From Helicostylum pulchrum (lineage: Eukaryota; Mucoromycota; Mucoromycetes; Mucorales; Mucoraceae): a DNA stretch of 64,000 nucleotides. Numbering within the stretch: position 1 is the stretch's first letter; the number at the start of each line of letters is the position of its first letter. The position numbers were made by a program, and so were the translations under genes. The notes under the pieces are model-generated. The model did not search any database. It was not told the origin of the DNA and saw nothing but the letters and a program-made list of their open reading frames with translations. The stretch lies in the NCBI GenBank assembly GCA_025677825.1, contig JAIXMO010000003.1, positions 868,001 through 932,000 on the forward strand. Direction: 5' to 3'. Positions 1-12,300 of the stretch are shown here, in pieces.

Positions 1-32
1 ATATATTCACATTTTAAGGTTGCATAAACAAA

Positions 33-3000
33 TTACATTTTTTTGCCTTTTCGGTCTTGGTCTGGTAATTCGGTGGCAACACTTTCTGAAATAGGCTGTA
101 CCTGTACAGCGGCTACTTTACCCCACACTGGTTTTGAACTAGATGATTCGGTTGTTAATTCTTGCTTTTGAATTAGTTTTCTTCTTTCTTTTTGTGAAAT
201 CTTTTTCGGAACAGATGACTAAATTAACATTTTTTACAAAAAAAAAGATATTAATATCAACTGCAATTTTTTTTTTCGGATCATTTTATTAACCTTGACA
301 CTTTTGGAACCCGAATCGTGGAGTTGAGTTTCGTTTTCAAGAATTTCTCGTAACGATGGCTTTGTAGAAGATCTATACAGAGACAATGTAAATTACATGT
401 ATTTTTTTTAAATTTTTTTTTATAAAACTTACTCTATTGGTTCTTCAGAGGTAGTAGTAGTAGCAGCCCAGCTCGTCGACTTTCTTCTCGGTTGGGTTTC
501 TAATGTATTTAATTCATTTTCCAAGTTATCAAGTGATACCCGAATACCCTTTTTCATTCTACCTTCATTCTTTGGTAAAGAGGGTGTTTGGTCTAAAAGA
601 ACAGGGCTTTTGGTTGGTTGTGATGGCTCGGTTGACTGCTGTTGTTGTCGCTTTTCGTGGCGTAAAGTCACTAACGTCTCCAAGAATGATGAAACACTAC
701 CATCACCTTTACTCAACGCATACAACGACGTTGAAAATTCAGGGTCTTCCACTTCAAGGTATGAATCATCAGCGGTAAAACTAAAGCGACCTCGGGGTAC
801 GGTTGGTGTTTCTTGTATTTGACTTTGACGTACATAAGTTTCTAAATCACGAATAAGTTGCGTAGATATAGAGTCTAACATACTGTATAACTAAATTGTT
901 AAAACCTTTTTTTGTTTTTGTAAGTTTTTTTTTTTTTTTTTTTTTTACCTTGAGCTCAAAAATGTAGGTAAATTGACACTGATAAATTGTAAACAAGATT
1001 TCTTTAAAGATTCGGCAAGATATATATCTGCACATTCAAAAATAATTGAAGCTGATCGAAGCTTAATAAAACGTACCAAAGCGCTTTCGGTAATTGCTTT
1101 TAGTCTAGTTAACAAGAGTGCATCGGATTCACAAAGAAGATCAAGTAAGAAATACATCATGGATTCTTCTCGCTCTTTTTCGATTGTGTTGAATAAACTA
1201 GATTCGTCTTGATCCATGTAAATATACTTTATAATAGTGTCCATAATTTCTTTTGGCATATGATCCAAGTTGGCCTCGATAGATCCTTCGGATTGTTCTC
1301 TTCTGGATTGTACCCAAACAGATCCAGCTTGTAACATGTTTGCAAAATAAGGACATCGTTGAGCAAGTATCACTTGATGACATTTGGTATCGTTATCATC
1401 TTTTGTTCTAATCACTATATCAGTCCCCTTTTGCTTTTCTAAAAGTTGTTTTAAATCGTGTTGTAAAGACGTTGTTTTACGGTAGTAATTTTCTTGTGAT
1501 GTTGAGATCAAGTTTGGAATATGGAAAATCTTCGCAAGAGAAAGTAAATCCTTTTGAATAGATTTAGTGGTAAATGTATGCTTTTGAGAGGAAGAAAGTA
1601 TAGGTAACTGAAAGTTTAGTGTCATTGGGTGTGAGTATTCGTCAGTATAGGTAAAGTCTAAAAGTAACAGGACGGATGCTAATTGGCATTGCTCGATACG
1701 GATCTCTATTCTACCATCGGATTCTCGTTTGTTTAACTTGATCTTGATGTCTCCACCCACAATTCTGTCTTTACATTTCACTAATCGTTTAAATACTTCG
1801 CTACGACATCTTAAAATTGAACTATGACAGTAAATATTTCTTTTTTCTACTGCAAGTACAATATCTAATGTTGTATCTTCTCTAGCCATCACGTCTACTT
1901 GTTTCCATGCATCGTCAACACTACGTGCTCGCATCTGGTTATAGCTTTGTCGAACAATTGATTTTTCCGTTTCGTATGCAGCCATATCTTCTGATTCTAC
2001 TTGGTTACTGTTATGTTTACAGAACCTATCTAGTGTTCTTTTCATATCTACTTTTTCGTTGACATCGTGTCTTTGTAGTTCTGTTTTAAGCCAGTTAGAG
2101 ACTTGTATGTGAGGTAATGCGCTGATGATATCGTGCGATAATGTAGAAGCAGGTATGTCGATTATTGGGTTTAACTGGTATTCGGATCGAATGGCAGCAA
2201 ATGCACCACTTGAATTAGCGCATACTTTAATACATCGTTGAATTGAAGAAACTTGCGTAAATTTATATCCATTGGATTCAGGTCTACCAATAAATACGAG
2301 ACCTGACATGGTACAGACAATAAGTTCGCCGTTTTGACCAATACTGGCATCAATAGCAGCTAAATGTGGTTTATGAGCTGTCCAGATACGTTTGGGAGCA
2401 GAAACAATAGTTTTGCTGTGAGACTTTTTTGTTTGGGTTTGTTCAGGTTGACGAAGGTTGGCGGATCGACAGGTCCATAAAAATACATCGCCGGCATTTG
2501 TTAAGGCACCCAAGTGTTCTGTACCACTGCTAAGTAATTTCGTTGCAAAATTGGATTCGAATCGATGTACTTGAATACTGTTTGGGAAACGACGAACGGG
2601 AAGACTGTATAAAAGAGATGTATCAGTAAAAGAGAAAAAAGATATAAAGTTCGAAAAAATCTTACAATATTTTTTGTTGGTTATAATTACAAAGTAATAT
2701 AATGTCATGCGCGTCGTTAAGGATAACTGTAGCGTTGTCCTAATAGGTTTAAAAAAAATAAGTTGAAGGAAGTGAAGGAAAGGGGGGGGATTTCTAAGGG
2801 TTCACTTACATTTGCTACGACTTGAATTATTTTAGTAGACATGATACTAACTTTTCTAGGTGTGGTTTGACAGGACTCAGTATCAGGTTGATAGTATCCT
2901 AATTGACCTTGGTTATATCCAAATGTAAAAATATCAGTGGCGGTGTATACGACGGAATGGATTCGGGAAGCAGCAGCTCCAATAATAGGTTGTTTCTTTA

Positions 3001-4221
3001 AACTTTGTGCTTGGATTTTACGAGGTACCAATTGCATTGGACTTTCATGGTTTTCAGTTTCATAACCTTTTTTCAAGTGTTAGTATCCAATGATAAAGAT
3101 GAAAAAGTGATTTCTATTACCTAATTGCCCAAAATTGTTTTGTCCAAATGTAAGTACGTTACCACTTACAGTAATTGCAATTGTATGATCTCTACCGAGC
3201 GCAACTGACGCAATCCTTTCTGAGCATTGAACAGGAATAAGTGTAAATTGAGTATCCAATTCTTTTCCTGTACCCAACCTTCCACCTCTTCCAAATCCAC
3301 ATACTAACAGATTTTGTTGAGGTTCACTTGTTAAAATGGCCATATGATATTTTGACATGGCTATGGATTCAATCACAAATGTAGGTCTGGTCATAATAAA
3401 TGAAGATTGTTGAGAACTAAGTGATAAATTGACTCGTTCAGGTCTAACTCTGTTTTCAGAATCAGCGTGGCCCAATACATAATTGGTGTTATGACCCCAT
3501 GTATATAAATCCGTTCCGCCTTTTCCTACTTTTATCTCGTCCTCGATATGTTGAATGTTATAGGTTTGCCATTGTTCGTCAAAGTCGTTGGATCCAAATT
3601 CGTTATCTGGTTTCTTTGATTGAATTTGCTCCTTTGGAAAAGTATCTGGTATGGTACTGTTGTATAACTCAAATGCATCGAGACCTTCCCAATCCTATAT
3701 TTTTTTAATTTTGATAAGTTTTTTTTTTTATCATTGTCACACACACACAAGAGGGGGTTTTTTTTGCAAGTATTTACTTTTATGCTTAAATCGATTTCTT
3801 CTCTTGTAAGTAGCATCCTTGCTATCTCGATATTTCCCATGTATAAAGCTCTATCGATACGTTTTTTTTTTTTAGCCAAGGGTGCTTTTGTGTGTGTGTT
3901 TTTTTTCTATGTTTATTTCTACCTGTGTAAAGCTGTCCAACCGTTTTCACGATCACGTAGATTAACATTGACTGATGAACAATTTATCAAAGCTTCAGCT
4001 ATTTTTACCCTGTTCCAAGTAACGGCACAGTGTAAAGCAGTTCTTCCGTTCACTGAACGTTTATTAAGATCGCAGTGCTTTGAACCAGAATGTCGAAGTT
4101 GTTGTTGAATGAACTGAATATCTTGCTTGCTTATATTATGATGATCTCCAGTGGATACATCAATATAATAATTTAATAACTGGATATCATTATCTCTTAT
4201 TGCTTTGAAAATAGTGGTCAT
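33..4221 (-). CDS. IBtk-like ankyrin-RCC1-BTB protein (9 exons, 1215 aa)
   Basis: Exons on the minus strand: 4221-3923, 3850-3778, 3694-3121, 3066-2810, 2739-2666, 2604-949, 882-433, 372-294 and 218-33; all phases match. The N-terminus (about residues 1-125) has ankyrin repeats (NGRTALHCAVTWNRVKIAEAL and GWTALHRALYMGNIEIARML). RCC1-type blade motifs follow (YTWGHNTNYVLG, LTFGQNNFGQLG, FTFGYNQGQLG). Two BTB/POZ domains lie near residues 660-760 and 835-965 (TTLDIVLAVEKRNIYCHSSIL; GTDIVIRTKDDNDTKCHQVIL). The C-terminus is a charged, low-complexity tail with KKISQKERRKL. This domain order is that of inhibitor of Bruton tyrosine kinase (IBtk), which in animals is a substrate adaptor for CUL3 ubiquitin ligases; fungi have no BTK, so a CUL3-adaptor role is inferred. 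The start is the ATG opening the ankyrin exon. The domain calls are strong; the exact splice at exon 5/6 is the least certain. Confidence 0.85.
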
Positions 4222-4396
4222 GAATTTCAGGGTTTTCTGTATATCTGTAGAAAAAAAAAAATAGAGCTTTTTTGAAAACTGCGGATAACAATAAACAAAA
4301 CAAAAAAACCCTGAATTGAAGGCCAATGATACTCAAAAGAAGGACTCGGTATTTGAATAGGCCAGATGATTGTATCAACTTTTTCGTTGAGTGTGT

Positions 4397-4397
<1 letters not shown>

Positions 4398-4427
<30 letters not shown>
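4398..4427. repeat. Poly(A) homopolymer of 30
   Basis: Uninterrupted run of A just upstream of the IBtk-like gene start. It lies in the 5' flank and could act as a nucleosome-excluding tract; its length may be affected by assembly error. Confidence 0.8.
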
Positions 4428-4428
<1 letters not shown>

Positions 4429-4580
4429 CAGATGGTTAAAATGATTTTTTTTTTAAAGCTGTCTACTTGAAAGTATAGCAGCTAAAATAAAAATAGAACG
4501 TAAAGCTATTACAAATAAGGTACATTACCAAAAAATAAAATAAGTAAACACTTTCGTTTTATACTATGGCAGAAGCATAG

Positions 4581-5164
4581 GAAATTGACTTTCCAAAGTC
4601 TGTCCAAGAATTAGACTTATTTGTAAGCCGAAAAAACCTTGAATCGTTAATATCTTTATACAAAGTATTTTGGTCGAGTTACATTACAAGACAAAATGAA
4701 GACAAACTAGAAAAATCGGAATCTCCTGCAATGGATATCTTTACCATTCAAAGTATCAACGATGGATGATTGGACCGTTCACGGAAGTGCAGTTGGAAAT
4801 ATTAAGAAACATTTGATACAGCTTAGAATAAAAGTTGTAAATTTTGAGGAAGATTATCAAATGTATACTTAGACCTCTCTCAAGCAAGGAGGGATGTTTA
4901 TATTAAAACCTAAATGTCGTGTTACCTTCAGATTAAAAGGGTGTAACAACAGTTATGCTTCTTCTTTACTTTTTACTACCAGTTCATTCTTACTATAATT
5001 TGAAGTACAATGACTCTTTCTCTTTAGATAATATAGCTAGGCAGTTTTGTATGCGTGTCTGTTACTGCAAGAAAAAGGTATTCAACACGGCTCCTACTAA
5101 AACTAATATCTTTCCCAAGACATGCCGCGGAACTGTTATTGATTTGTACCGCCAAAGAATTTAA
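4581..5164 (+). pseudogene. Decayed coding fragment, unrecognised
   Basis: Frame from 4581 is open for 62 codons to TGA at 4767-4769 (it includes DFPKSVQELDLFVSRKNLES). The coding-like text then continues in the next frame (MDDWTVHGSAVGNIKKHLIQ) to TAG near 4872. A third open piece ends at 5164 (TNIFPKTCRGTVIDLYRQRI). The composition looks protein-coding but frames are broken and no start is evident. I do not recognise the family. It sits between the IBtk-like and CBS genes and resembles the decayed fragments in the 6-14 kb desert, so it is probably a dead mobile-element gene or a dead accessory gene. Confidence 0.35.
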
Positions 5165-5230
5165 TTTTATTTATTTATTTAAAAAAGAAATACTTGTCAG
5201 TGATATATGTAAAAGGATAAAGTTTATGCT

Positions 5231-6246
5231 TTAATGATAGGATGCAAAAGTAGATAAAATATCAGTCAAAGTAATTACACCCTTTAATTCACCAGTATTC
5301 ATGTCTGTCCACCAGAGACGATATGCCTTACGGAGTACGAAAGCGGTCATGATTTGAGAGAGCGTGAAACCATCATGACAAGTCAATGGACTATAGAGAT
5401 CACCATGGCTTACCTTCAAATACATAACTACAGGCTTAGATAAAGAATCCCAACGGTCACGGTTTAAACCTCTTAAATCCTTAGCGCTGATTTCACCAAT
5501 TAATTCACTATTATCATCTACAATAGGTAAAGCACTAATGGTGTTATCAGCTGCCAACTTTAAGAATGCTTCGGCGGCTGTTGATTTGTAATTAAGCTCG
5601 GATCGTACGCCGCTATACTTGATGTCTTTAATGGACAAGTCTAATACAGAAGAACCTAGTTGATGATTAAATGATTGAAAGAAGCGAATCAAGTCCATTT
5701 GAGACAACAAGACAAATGTGTCATTGTTCTGCTGAATCAAGACACGATGAGCTCTTTGAAAGCTAAAGAGTTGTAAGAGCTTATCCAAGGAATCAGAAGA
5801 CTTGAGGATACGTAATTTCTCAGTCATACCAATAGTATCACTAAGGGGCATTAAAAGTGCATTACTGTTTGATTGCAAGGTCTCTACAGATACCTTTATA
5901 CGTTTGTGTGTGTGTGAGTTTGACTTTTTTTTTTTAAGTTTCCCACGGATATCACACAACTTACTTTTGTACTTAATAATTTTAATAAATCCAAAGCACT
6001 TACAATAGCAATATATTCTTTTACACCTTGTGTATCAGTACGGTAGATGGGAACAGAAGAAATATCTTCAGCTAATAAGAAATCAAAGGCTTCTTCCATA
6101 GTAGAAGATGAAGGTAAATCCAAGAGGTCACGATAAGTAGGCTTGACTTTTTGAACAACATCGCTTACATTCTTTGACTGAATAAACTGATGAAAAGTAT
6201 CTTTATTCTTTAAATTAATATCATTATTATTTAAAATTGTTGTCAT
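5231..6246 (-). CDS. CBS-domain protein, SNF4/AMPK gamma-like (314 aa)
   Basis: Two exons, 6246-5965 and 5893-5231, joined by a GTAAGT intron. The 314-residue product is close in length to yeast Snf4 (about 320) and consists almost wholly of CBS repeats: EEAFDFLLAEDISSVPIYR, DKLLQLFSFQRAHRVLI, AAEAFLKLAADNTISALPIVD and the last one ending RLWWTDMNTGELKGVITLTDI. Gamma subunits of the SNF1/AMPK kinase bind adenine nucleotides in such repeats and sense energy status. Divergence around the third repeat leaves room for a different CBS protein, so the SNF4 assignment is by architecture. The start is the ATG at 6246, the first after an in-frame T-rich leader. Confidence 0.75.
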
Positions 6247-6382
6247 GTTGAAGACTGTAAGAAAAAAAAGAGCTTTTTTTTTGTTGAAAAAAATATGTGT
6301 GTAATGAAGAAGAAGAAATGATTGTGGGAAATTTATCATTATAAATATTTTATTTTTGTTATCACTCCATATTTAGCATAAG

Positions 6383-6464
6383 TGACGTTTTCAAAGGTTG
6401 TAACCAATCAACGTGTACATACTAGGCTAAAAAAAAAAGACGAGCTTCTTCACCCTAGTGACGT
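6383..6464. promoter_or_regulatory. Pair of CRE/ATF-like TGACGT sites
   Basis: Two TGACGTTT words at 6383 and 6459, 137 and 213 bases upstream of the CBS gene start. TGACGT is the half-site bound by ATF/CREB-type bZIP factors. A chance occurrence of two is quite possible in this length, so this is a suggestion only. Confidence 0.25.
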
Positions 6465-7844
6465 TTGTCTATTCGAACGTTCGGTCCGAACCCCTCTCTC
6501 TTTTCTCTCCTTTGAAGGGATCTACCTCCCTTTTTTTTTCAGCTGTAATGGCTGATCAGTAATAGAGACGGAATCGTGCAGCTCTTAAAAAACGCACCGA
6601 AAAAAAAATAAAAGAGTATAAACCTTGATTTAAATTTTAATTAGGAAAGCAAAACATACCAAGCGATTGCAAATAAACATAGTTTTGTTTCGCAATGATG
6701 ATTATAGTTTATTGGTTAAGATAACCAGTAACAACTATTACAACTATTATACATCATGAGTAAGCATAAATATGTCTGCATTATTTCCATGAATAAAATA
6801 AACAAAAGATAAAGTTTACAACCGCTCATGCTCCACTTCAACTGCGATTGGCACCCTTCAAAGATAAGGGAATTGAGAGCCCGGTAATCGGCAGATTTTA
6901 ACCGTGAACTGATATTTTCTAAGAATCATAACTTTTAATAATATGGGAGAGCGCACTCTTTTTTTTTCTTTACTTCGCCCTAGTTTGTGGGCGCTTATGA
7001 AAAACTGCACTATTTCATCTGTTAACCGGACTATATCTACTATGTGCTGGTAATGCGTGGGGACAGCAAGATGGCTTAGGATTGGGAGAACTTCTCCTTC
7101 ACTTTGGTTGAGGCCTCCAATGTATCATTAATATAAAACTGCCAAGTCCCAAATTTGGCAGTAGAAAATTAAGCCAATCAAAAAGCTTTGCAGTTTTTTT
7201 TTTTGAAAACCATTTTTTCTGTTGGAACAACGATTAAATAAAATAAAACTTCAAAACTAAAAAGGAGGGGAAGGGTATACGTGTGTGTGCGTTATTTTTT
7301 ATTTTTTTTTATTTTTTTTTCAAAAAAAAAAAGTTTATATCACAACTTGCTTGCTTATCATTTTCGGTTGCCTATATAAAGGAAGGGTCCACATGCCATA
7401 AGTGTGAAGTTTCTCGAAACATTTCCTCCTGTGCTGGTCGTGGGAGGGGGTGCGTAGAGGACACCCGCACGGCTATGCTTCTAGAAATCGGAGGGGTAGG
7501 TGTTGGTCTATTTTTTGTGTTTTTTTTAAAAAAAAAGAAGCTTTTTTTTTTTGCACCGCCATTCATAAAAGTACTGTGAGAAGGTAAATAGTACCTCAAT
7601 TAAGAAAGACGCCAAAACACGGTATCAAAAAAGCTAAAAAGATGACCAGTCTACTATTCGAATACCTATTGTAGGTCTGTAAGCCTGCAGAGCGACGCCG
7701 CTTCGTGAGCGTAGCGAGCAAAAAACATATGAGCAAATAGACTGTATTTTATATTTTTTTTAAACACTTTCTTTTCTCTTTTTCTTTTTTACCGTACATC
7801 TTTATATATTGATTATTCTGCTAGTGCTTTTGTTTTCTTTTTTT

Positions 7845-8209
7845 ATGTCCGTACAAAAGGATACTGCTCTTCTTGCAATAACCGTGCGTAAAAGCATTTG
7901 TTATAAGCGCTCAAGCGTATAGATATCGAGCTGCTTTTTTAAAAAAAAAACTCTTTGTAAAGGTAAGTAAAAAGCAACATACCACACTCTCTTTTCTGAG
8001 CGTGCAAATAGAACGAGTACTAAGAAATTTCCCGTATAGCAATACAACTCAAAAAAAAAAAAGCATTCTTGAAACAACCCAAAAAAATAAAAATAAAAAC
8101 GCCAGCAGCAGCAGCCCTCCCAGACGGTCCTCAAAAGGTTGGTCGCCGTAAGCGTGTAGTTAAAGAATACGACAAAAACTATACAATCATACGCACCACA
8201 CCCGCCTAG
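7845..8209 (+). pseudogene. Two-exon fragment of a repeated gene family (MSVQKD family)
   Basis: ATG at 7845 reads MSVQKDTALLAITVRKSICY to a stop at about 7917. An intron-like stretch from a GTAAGT near 7963 follows. A second piece, 8102-8209, reads PAAAALPDGPQKVGRRKRVV and goes on to a stop at 8207. The same first words occur at 44368, and the second piece recurs on the minus strand at 63.8 kb. I do not recognise the protein; the second exon is basic and ends in DKNYTIIRTTPA. Conservation of the intron in the 63.8-kb copy points to DNA-level duplication rather than retroposition. Confidence 0.45.
7945..8146 (-). repeat. Interspersed repeat, copy A (inverted copy at 63827-64000)
   Basis: The reverse complement of this segment aligns along its length with 63827-64000, including a 21-base exact match in the coding part and several matching runs in the intron part (for example gttgtattgctata). 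The similarity crosses exon and intron, so it is a genomic duplication. The other copy runs off the window end, so the full size of the unit is unknown. Confidence 0.75.
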
Positions 8210-8361
8210 AAAAAATATCGATGTTGAAATTTGTGGTGCGCTAAGAATTCCCCAATCCCAGGCTTAGTTAAGGAGTACGCACGCGCATTAATAAAAAAAA
8301 AGCCGTAAGTGATTAAGCATGAACTGAAAACTGAATATAAACTTATTCTCTTAAATTTTAG

Positions 8362-9607
8362 CCAACCAAAGCCGAATTGAAGGCTCAATTGGCGAGAAAC
8401 TGTATAAAAACAAAAATACCGCCCCCTTTAATCAAAATATTAATATTAGCGGGGGCATCAGTGGAGGGACAAATATCTTTGGGAAAGAAGCATACGTTGG
8501 AGCAGACGTAAGGCGTTCAACTATAGCATAATATTACTTCATTAATTTAACAATATTTTTCTTGTGTATCTATAAACAGGACTCTGTCAGAGCTCCTAAA
8601 CGGACATTTGGCTCTTTGTAAGATACAGAAACAACTGATGAACATACTGAAATGGCTAATATCAGACAGATAAGTTACTGAAAAACCCCCAACATGACTT
8701 GACAGAGAGATTCATTGTATTTTCACTTAAAAGCCAAATGTTTGGCAAGTCTGGTTAAAGTTTTTAGATAATCATACAGCTGTATTTCGCCCGTACAGGT
8801 AATTATTAAAGTGGTTTGTCCTGAATGGAAATCTGTACATGGTGACGTTCCGCGTTATAAAAGCAAACAAAAATGCTCTTATGCGTTGTTCAATCACCAG
8901 CTGACATTTATGTAAGTACAGATTTATAAAGCTAGGGTTTTTTTTTTTGGGTTTTTTAAAAAAATACATTTTATCTTACTGATAAATTTATTCTTGTTTA
9001 TTAGCCCGGAGGCGAACAGCATAATCCATTCTGGTAAAGGAATATCATATAAACCGTACTTGGATAAAGACTTATATGCAAAGCACATGGAGATACATCA
9101 ACATGAAATTTGTACCATTCCTAAATCACTCCAAAACTTTATTGATACCGGAAGTACTGTAAATGTGTTATTTTTGAATGTTTTTATAACAGCATTTCTA
9201 CTCGATGTAGGATAATTCAAATCGATTTTAAAAAATGAAATACATAAATTGTCAGCACATATCCTATCATTGGATGGAACAGAAGACGTAATTAAGTAGT
9301 TTATATCATAATGGTAATTTTGGGCAGGCTGCCGTAGTCTTATATATTGGATGGCTCCGTATATAGACAAAGTGTTGAACTTGAATCGTTCCGCTCCTCT
9401 TTGAAGTTGATGTTTCAATGGAAATCACGCTTGATTGATCTTAACAATAAGATCTTGCTTGCCAATTTCAATAGGGAAGAAGAATTTAAACTTACTGACG
9501 TCTCCAGTTCGATTAGCCCTCGCCGTTCTCCGGTTCACCATGTTACACCTGCTCAAGTATACTTATCGCCTGCTAAGAGAACTTACTCCACTTTTAAAGG
9601 ACTTTAA
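8362..9607 (+). pseudogene. Decayed multi-exon gene, unrecognised
   Basis: Coding-like pieces with splice signals. 8362-8511 (PTKAELKAQLARNCIKTKIP) follows an AG acceptor. 8808-8911 (KVVCPEWKSVHGDVPRYKSK) ends at GTAAGT and joins in frame to 9005-9215 (IPEANSIIHSGKGISYKPYL). 9347-9607 encodes a Ser/Pro-rich end (SPRRSPVHHVTPAQVYLSPA). The 8911/9005 junction is well formed, but other pieces are out of frame with one another. It may be the 3' continuation of the MSVQKD-family unit just upstream. Function unknown. Confidence 0.35.
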
Positions 9608-10073
9608 ATAAAAACGGAACAGTAAAAGTTCCCATACAAACAACTTGTTTTGCCTGTATATTTTTTTTTAAAAAAACAGTGATTTTGTTCATAAGTATGT
9701 GTCTCGAACTACAATCCATGTAAATCTTTTAAAAGCCACTCGTATCTATGTTAGACACAAATAATTATAAAAACGTCGTTATACATGCTATAATCCGTGA
9801 GAGGGAAATCATTCAAGTGTTTAAAGTTTTTTTTTATTACAAGATTTTACTTTCAATAACATCAAAATACGCAATACTTATATTTGTTGAAAATAGCAAT
9901 AACAACAAGGAGTGAAAGCACGTAAAAACGCGTTTTGTTTACGCGGAATATCAAAAAAAAAAGTCGTTGTGCTAAGTTTAGTTTCGAAAGGTTTAAAATA
10001 AACCAAACTACTTACAGGTCGCACCACGAGAAGGTAAAAGCACTTGGGGACCCAAAAAAGTAAGGGGTTATAA

Positions 10074-10292
10074 CCCTTCGACATTCCCTATACGTGTGAG
10101 GCAGTCAAAAAAGCTATCCAGATTGTAACCCGGAGTGGTGCTAAACACTTCAACAGAGACCAGATTCCTACCGTCGTTGGACAGTGCTTGGCCAGCCTCC
10201 TCACTACTTCCAGCTTCCATGCTCTTTCGAGTGAAATCCAGCTGATCTTCGTGGAGAATAGCATCCCTATTATTTTACGCCAACCAAAGTAA
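10074..10292 (+). pseudogene. Isolated open fragment of 72 codons, unrecognised
   Basis: Open frame immediately after a TAA, ending TAA at 10290-10292, with balanced amino acid use (CEAVKKAIQIVTRSGAKHFN and VVGQCLASLLTTSSFHALSS). It has no ATG near its start. GC content is visibly higher than in the surrounding sequence, as expected for former coding DNA. It could be an exon of a decayed element; no family was recognised. Confidence 0.35.
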
Positions 10293-10491
10293 ATGCAAAA
10301 TATAGTAGACGTGGCTTGTGAGAAAAAAGTGGTTCAGCTTCCTCAAACGTGAAACCAACAAATGGCTCTGTGTAATTTAACTTTACTGCGACATATACAT
10401 ATAAATACATGCATGCTTGTTGGGATGCAGAAAGCGAACATCATCTCCTACCCGTTCGTTTACACATTAAGCTCATTACAGATAGTAAATT

Positions 10492-10531
10492 ATGAAGTAG
10501 ATTAAACTACAATGAAGTAGATTAAACTAAA
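10492..10531 (+). repeat. Two tandem copies of a 20-bp unit
   Basis: The unit atgaagtagattaaactaca (10492-10511) is followed directly by a copy with one difference (10512-10531). Confidence 0.8.
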
Positions 10532-11159
10532 ATGATGCATAACTCAAAGTCAGCAAGTGTACCCTAGCTTGATATCACAAGAGACCCAATGTATAGCGAC
10601 ATAGGCCACCTCACCATTGTTAACAGAGTAGATCCTAAAACGTAGTAAGTTCACTCCCTCAAGGCAGAAGTATCAGGCCGGCGGAGGTGCTCACGGTCCG
10701 GTAATCCCAAATAACACGACAGTAGACAATAGTCAAACGTATGAATATTAGTAATTCAAAAACCTTTGCCCTAATGACTAAAGTAATGTGTGCTAGTATG
10801 CCGAATGAACCACCAGACTATTTCGAGTCAACCGAGATAAGAGAGCAAAGCTCTACAACAGCAACATAATACTAGGTGCATATTCTGAACCAGCAAGTTA
10901 AAGAAAAAGGAAAAAAAGGAAGAAACTGTGTTTACCCATAGTTTAAATAAACAGGTATGTGACTGCCACCTGAAACACTATTGCTTAATAAAAACGCCAA
11001 AAAAAACACGTATCCTTTTTTCCTTTATCCAAGTTCGTGCATGAACACGTAATTTATACTAAATAAATGATTTTACAAAAAAAGAAAAAAAAATCCTTTT
11101 TTATCTTTTCAAATGGTGCTTTTCCTATGATATGGTGGTGTCGGTGCAAACGGATATTG

Positions 11160-12300
11160 TGAATAAAAGGAAAAGTGAATGAAGTCTCTGAAGTACATCC
11201 ATTAGTGTAAGCATATATTTATATATATATATATATATTCATAATGGAATGACAATCGGTTTAAATTTGTATTTACTTTGTATTAGGATGGTATAAAAGT
11301 AGAAGCAATGAATGTTCTGGCGAGCAAGTTAAAGGATGGACCGAACAAGAGCGATATTAAAGAATTCATAAGTCAACAAGATAAAGAAACTGTATAGATT
11401 ATCGATAATATGTTGTTAAATCAATTACTTATGACCTTAGCTGACTCTATGACCACCTCCATCAAAAATGAAAATACAGTTGTTACAAGTATGTTAACAA
11501 ATCACTTATGTCTATAATGTATTTCTTATCCACCATTATAATGTATTTCTTAACCATCATATCGTATATAGTTATCAGATCTGGAATTTTTAGAAGGAAC
11601 GCTATGGGAGATGTAAGTTGTATATTTGTTGTGTAATTATTGAGCATCGTCTTACAATAATTCTATCGTAGATTAAATATATACACTTCGAATATTGACA
11701 AATATAGTTATGAAAACGCTTTCAATCAGTTATTTATTTGGCCGTTCGTAAATGTTTTTGCTAAAAGTAACACCACAGGAAAGTGTCAATCTAGTTTTGA
11801 ATCTGGTCAGCCCCACCTCCAAAGTATGTCCCGCCAATTGAAGGCAGTAGGATTTCTTATGACGAAAAAAATTGTTATAAGTCCTACGGGTTAATTAAGC
11901 TGTATGGAATGAAACAGCTTCGGGTAATACTGGTAAAGTTAAACTGAACTTTGATTATCACAAAGGAATGTTTGGTCTACTTGGAGTCAGTTTCAACACT
12001 ACTTTGTCGTATTCTTAGATCTTGGCTACTGCAGAATTACTCCCGGAGAGGAGCATTTAAGAACAATGACTGAATAATTATATAACCAAATCTTCGATGT
12101 GGTTACACAATAAGGTCAACGAAATGAAGATCAGCGTACAAGACTTTTGCTGAAGAGCAATAATTACAATGCTCTATCCCCAGTACGATGAAATTTCAAA
12201 AGTTTACCCAGACCTTCCAATCTTGAACACATTACAGCAATTGAAATATCAAGACGAGGACAATAAAGGTAATAACAACTATTACATATTATGATATAGT
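11160..12300 (+). pseudogene. Region of scattered coding-like fragments
   Basis: Several short open pieces (for example VEAMNVLASKLKDGPNKSDI near 11.3 kb and KLNFDYHKGMFGLLGVSF near 11.95 kb), separated by stops and AT-rich intron-like DNA. There is a TA microsatellite at about 11216-11240. No continuous model can be built and no family is recognised. Interpreted as a heavily decayed gene. Confidence 0.25.

Noticed and set aside
6455..6490. Possible tRNA T-arm (ttcgaacgttcggtccgaacc)
   Set aside because: No acceptor, D or anticodon arms can be drawn around it.
7283..7579. 98-codon ORF
   Set aside because: Dominated by homopolymer-encoded Phe and Lys; no coding character.
7700..7719. GC-rich near-palindrome gcttcgtgagcgtagcgagc
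   Set aside because: The stem is imperfect and short; no second copy was seen in the window.
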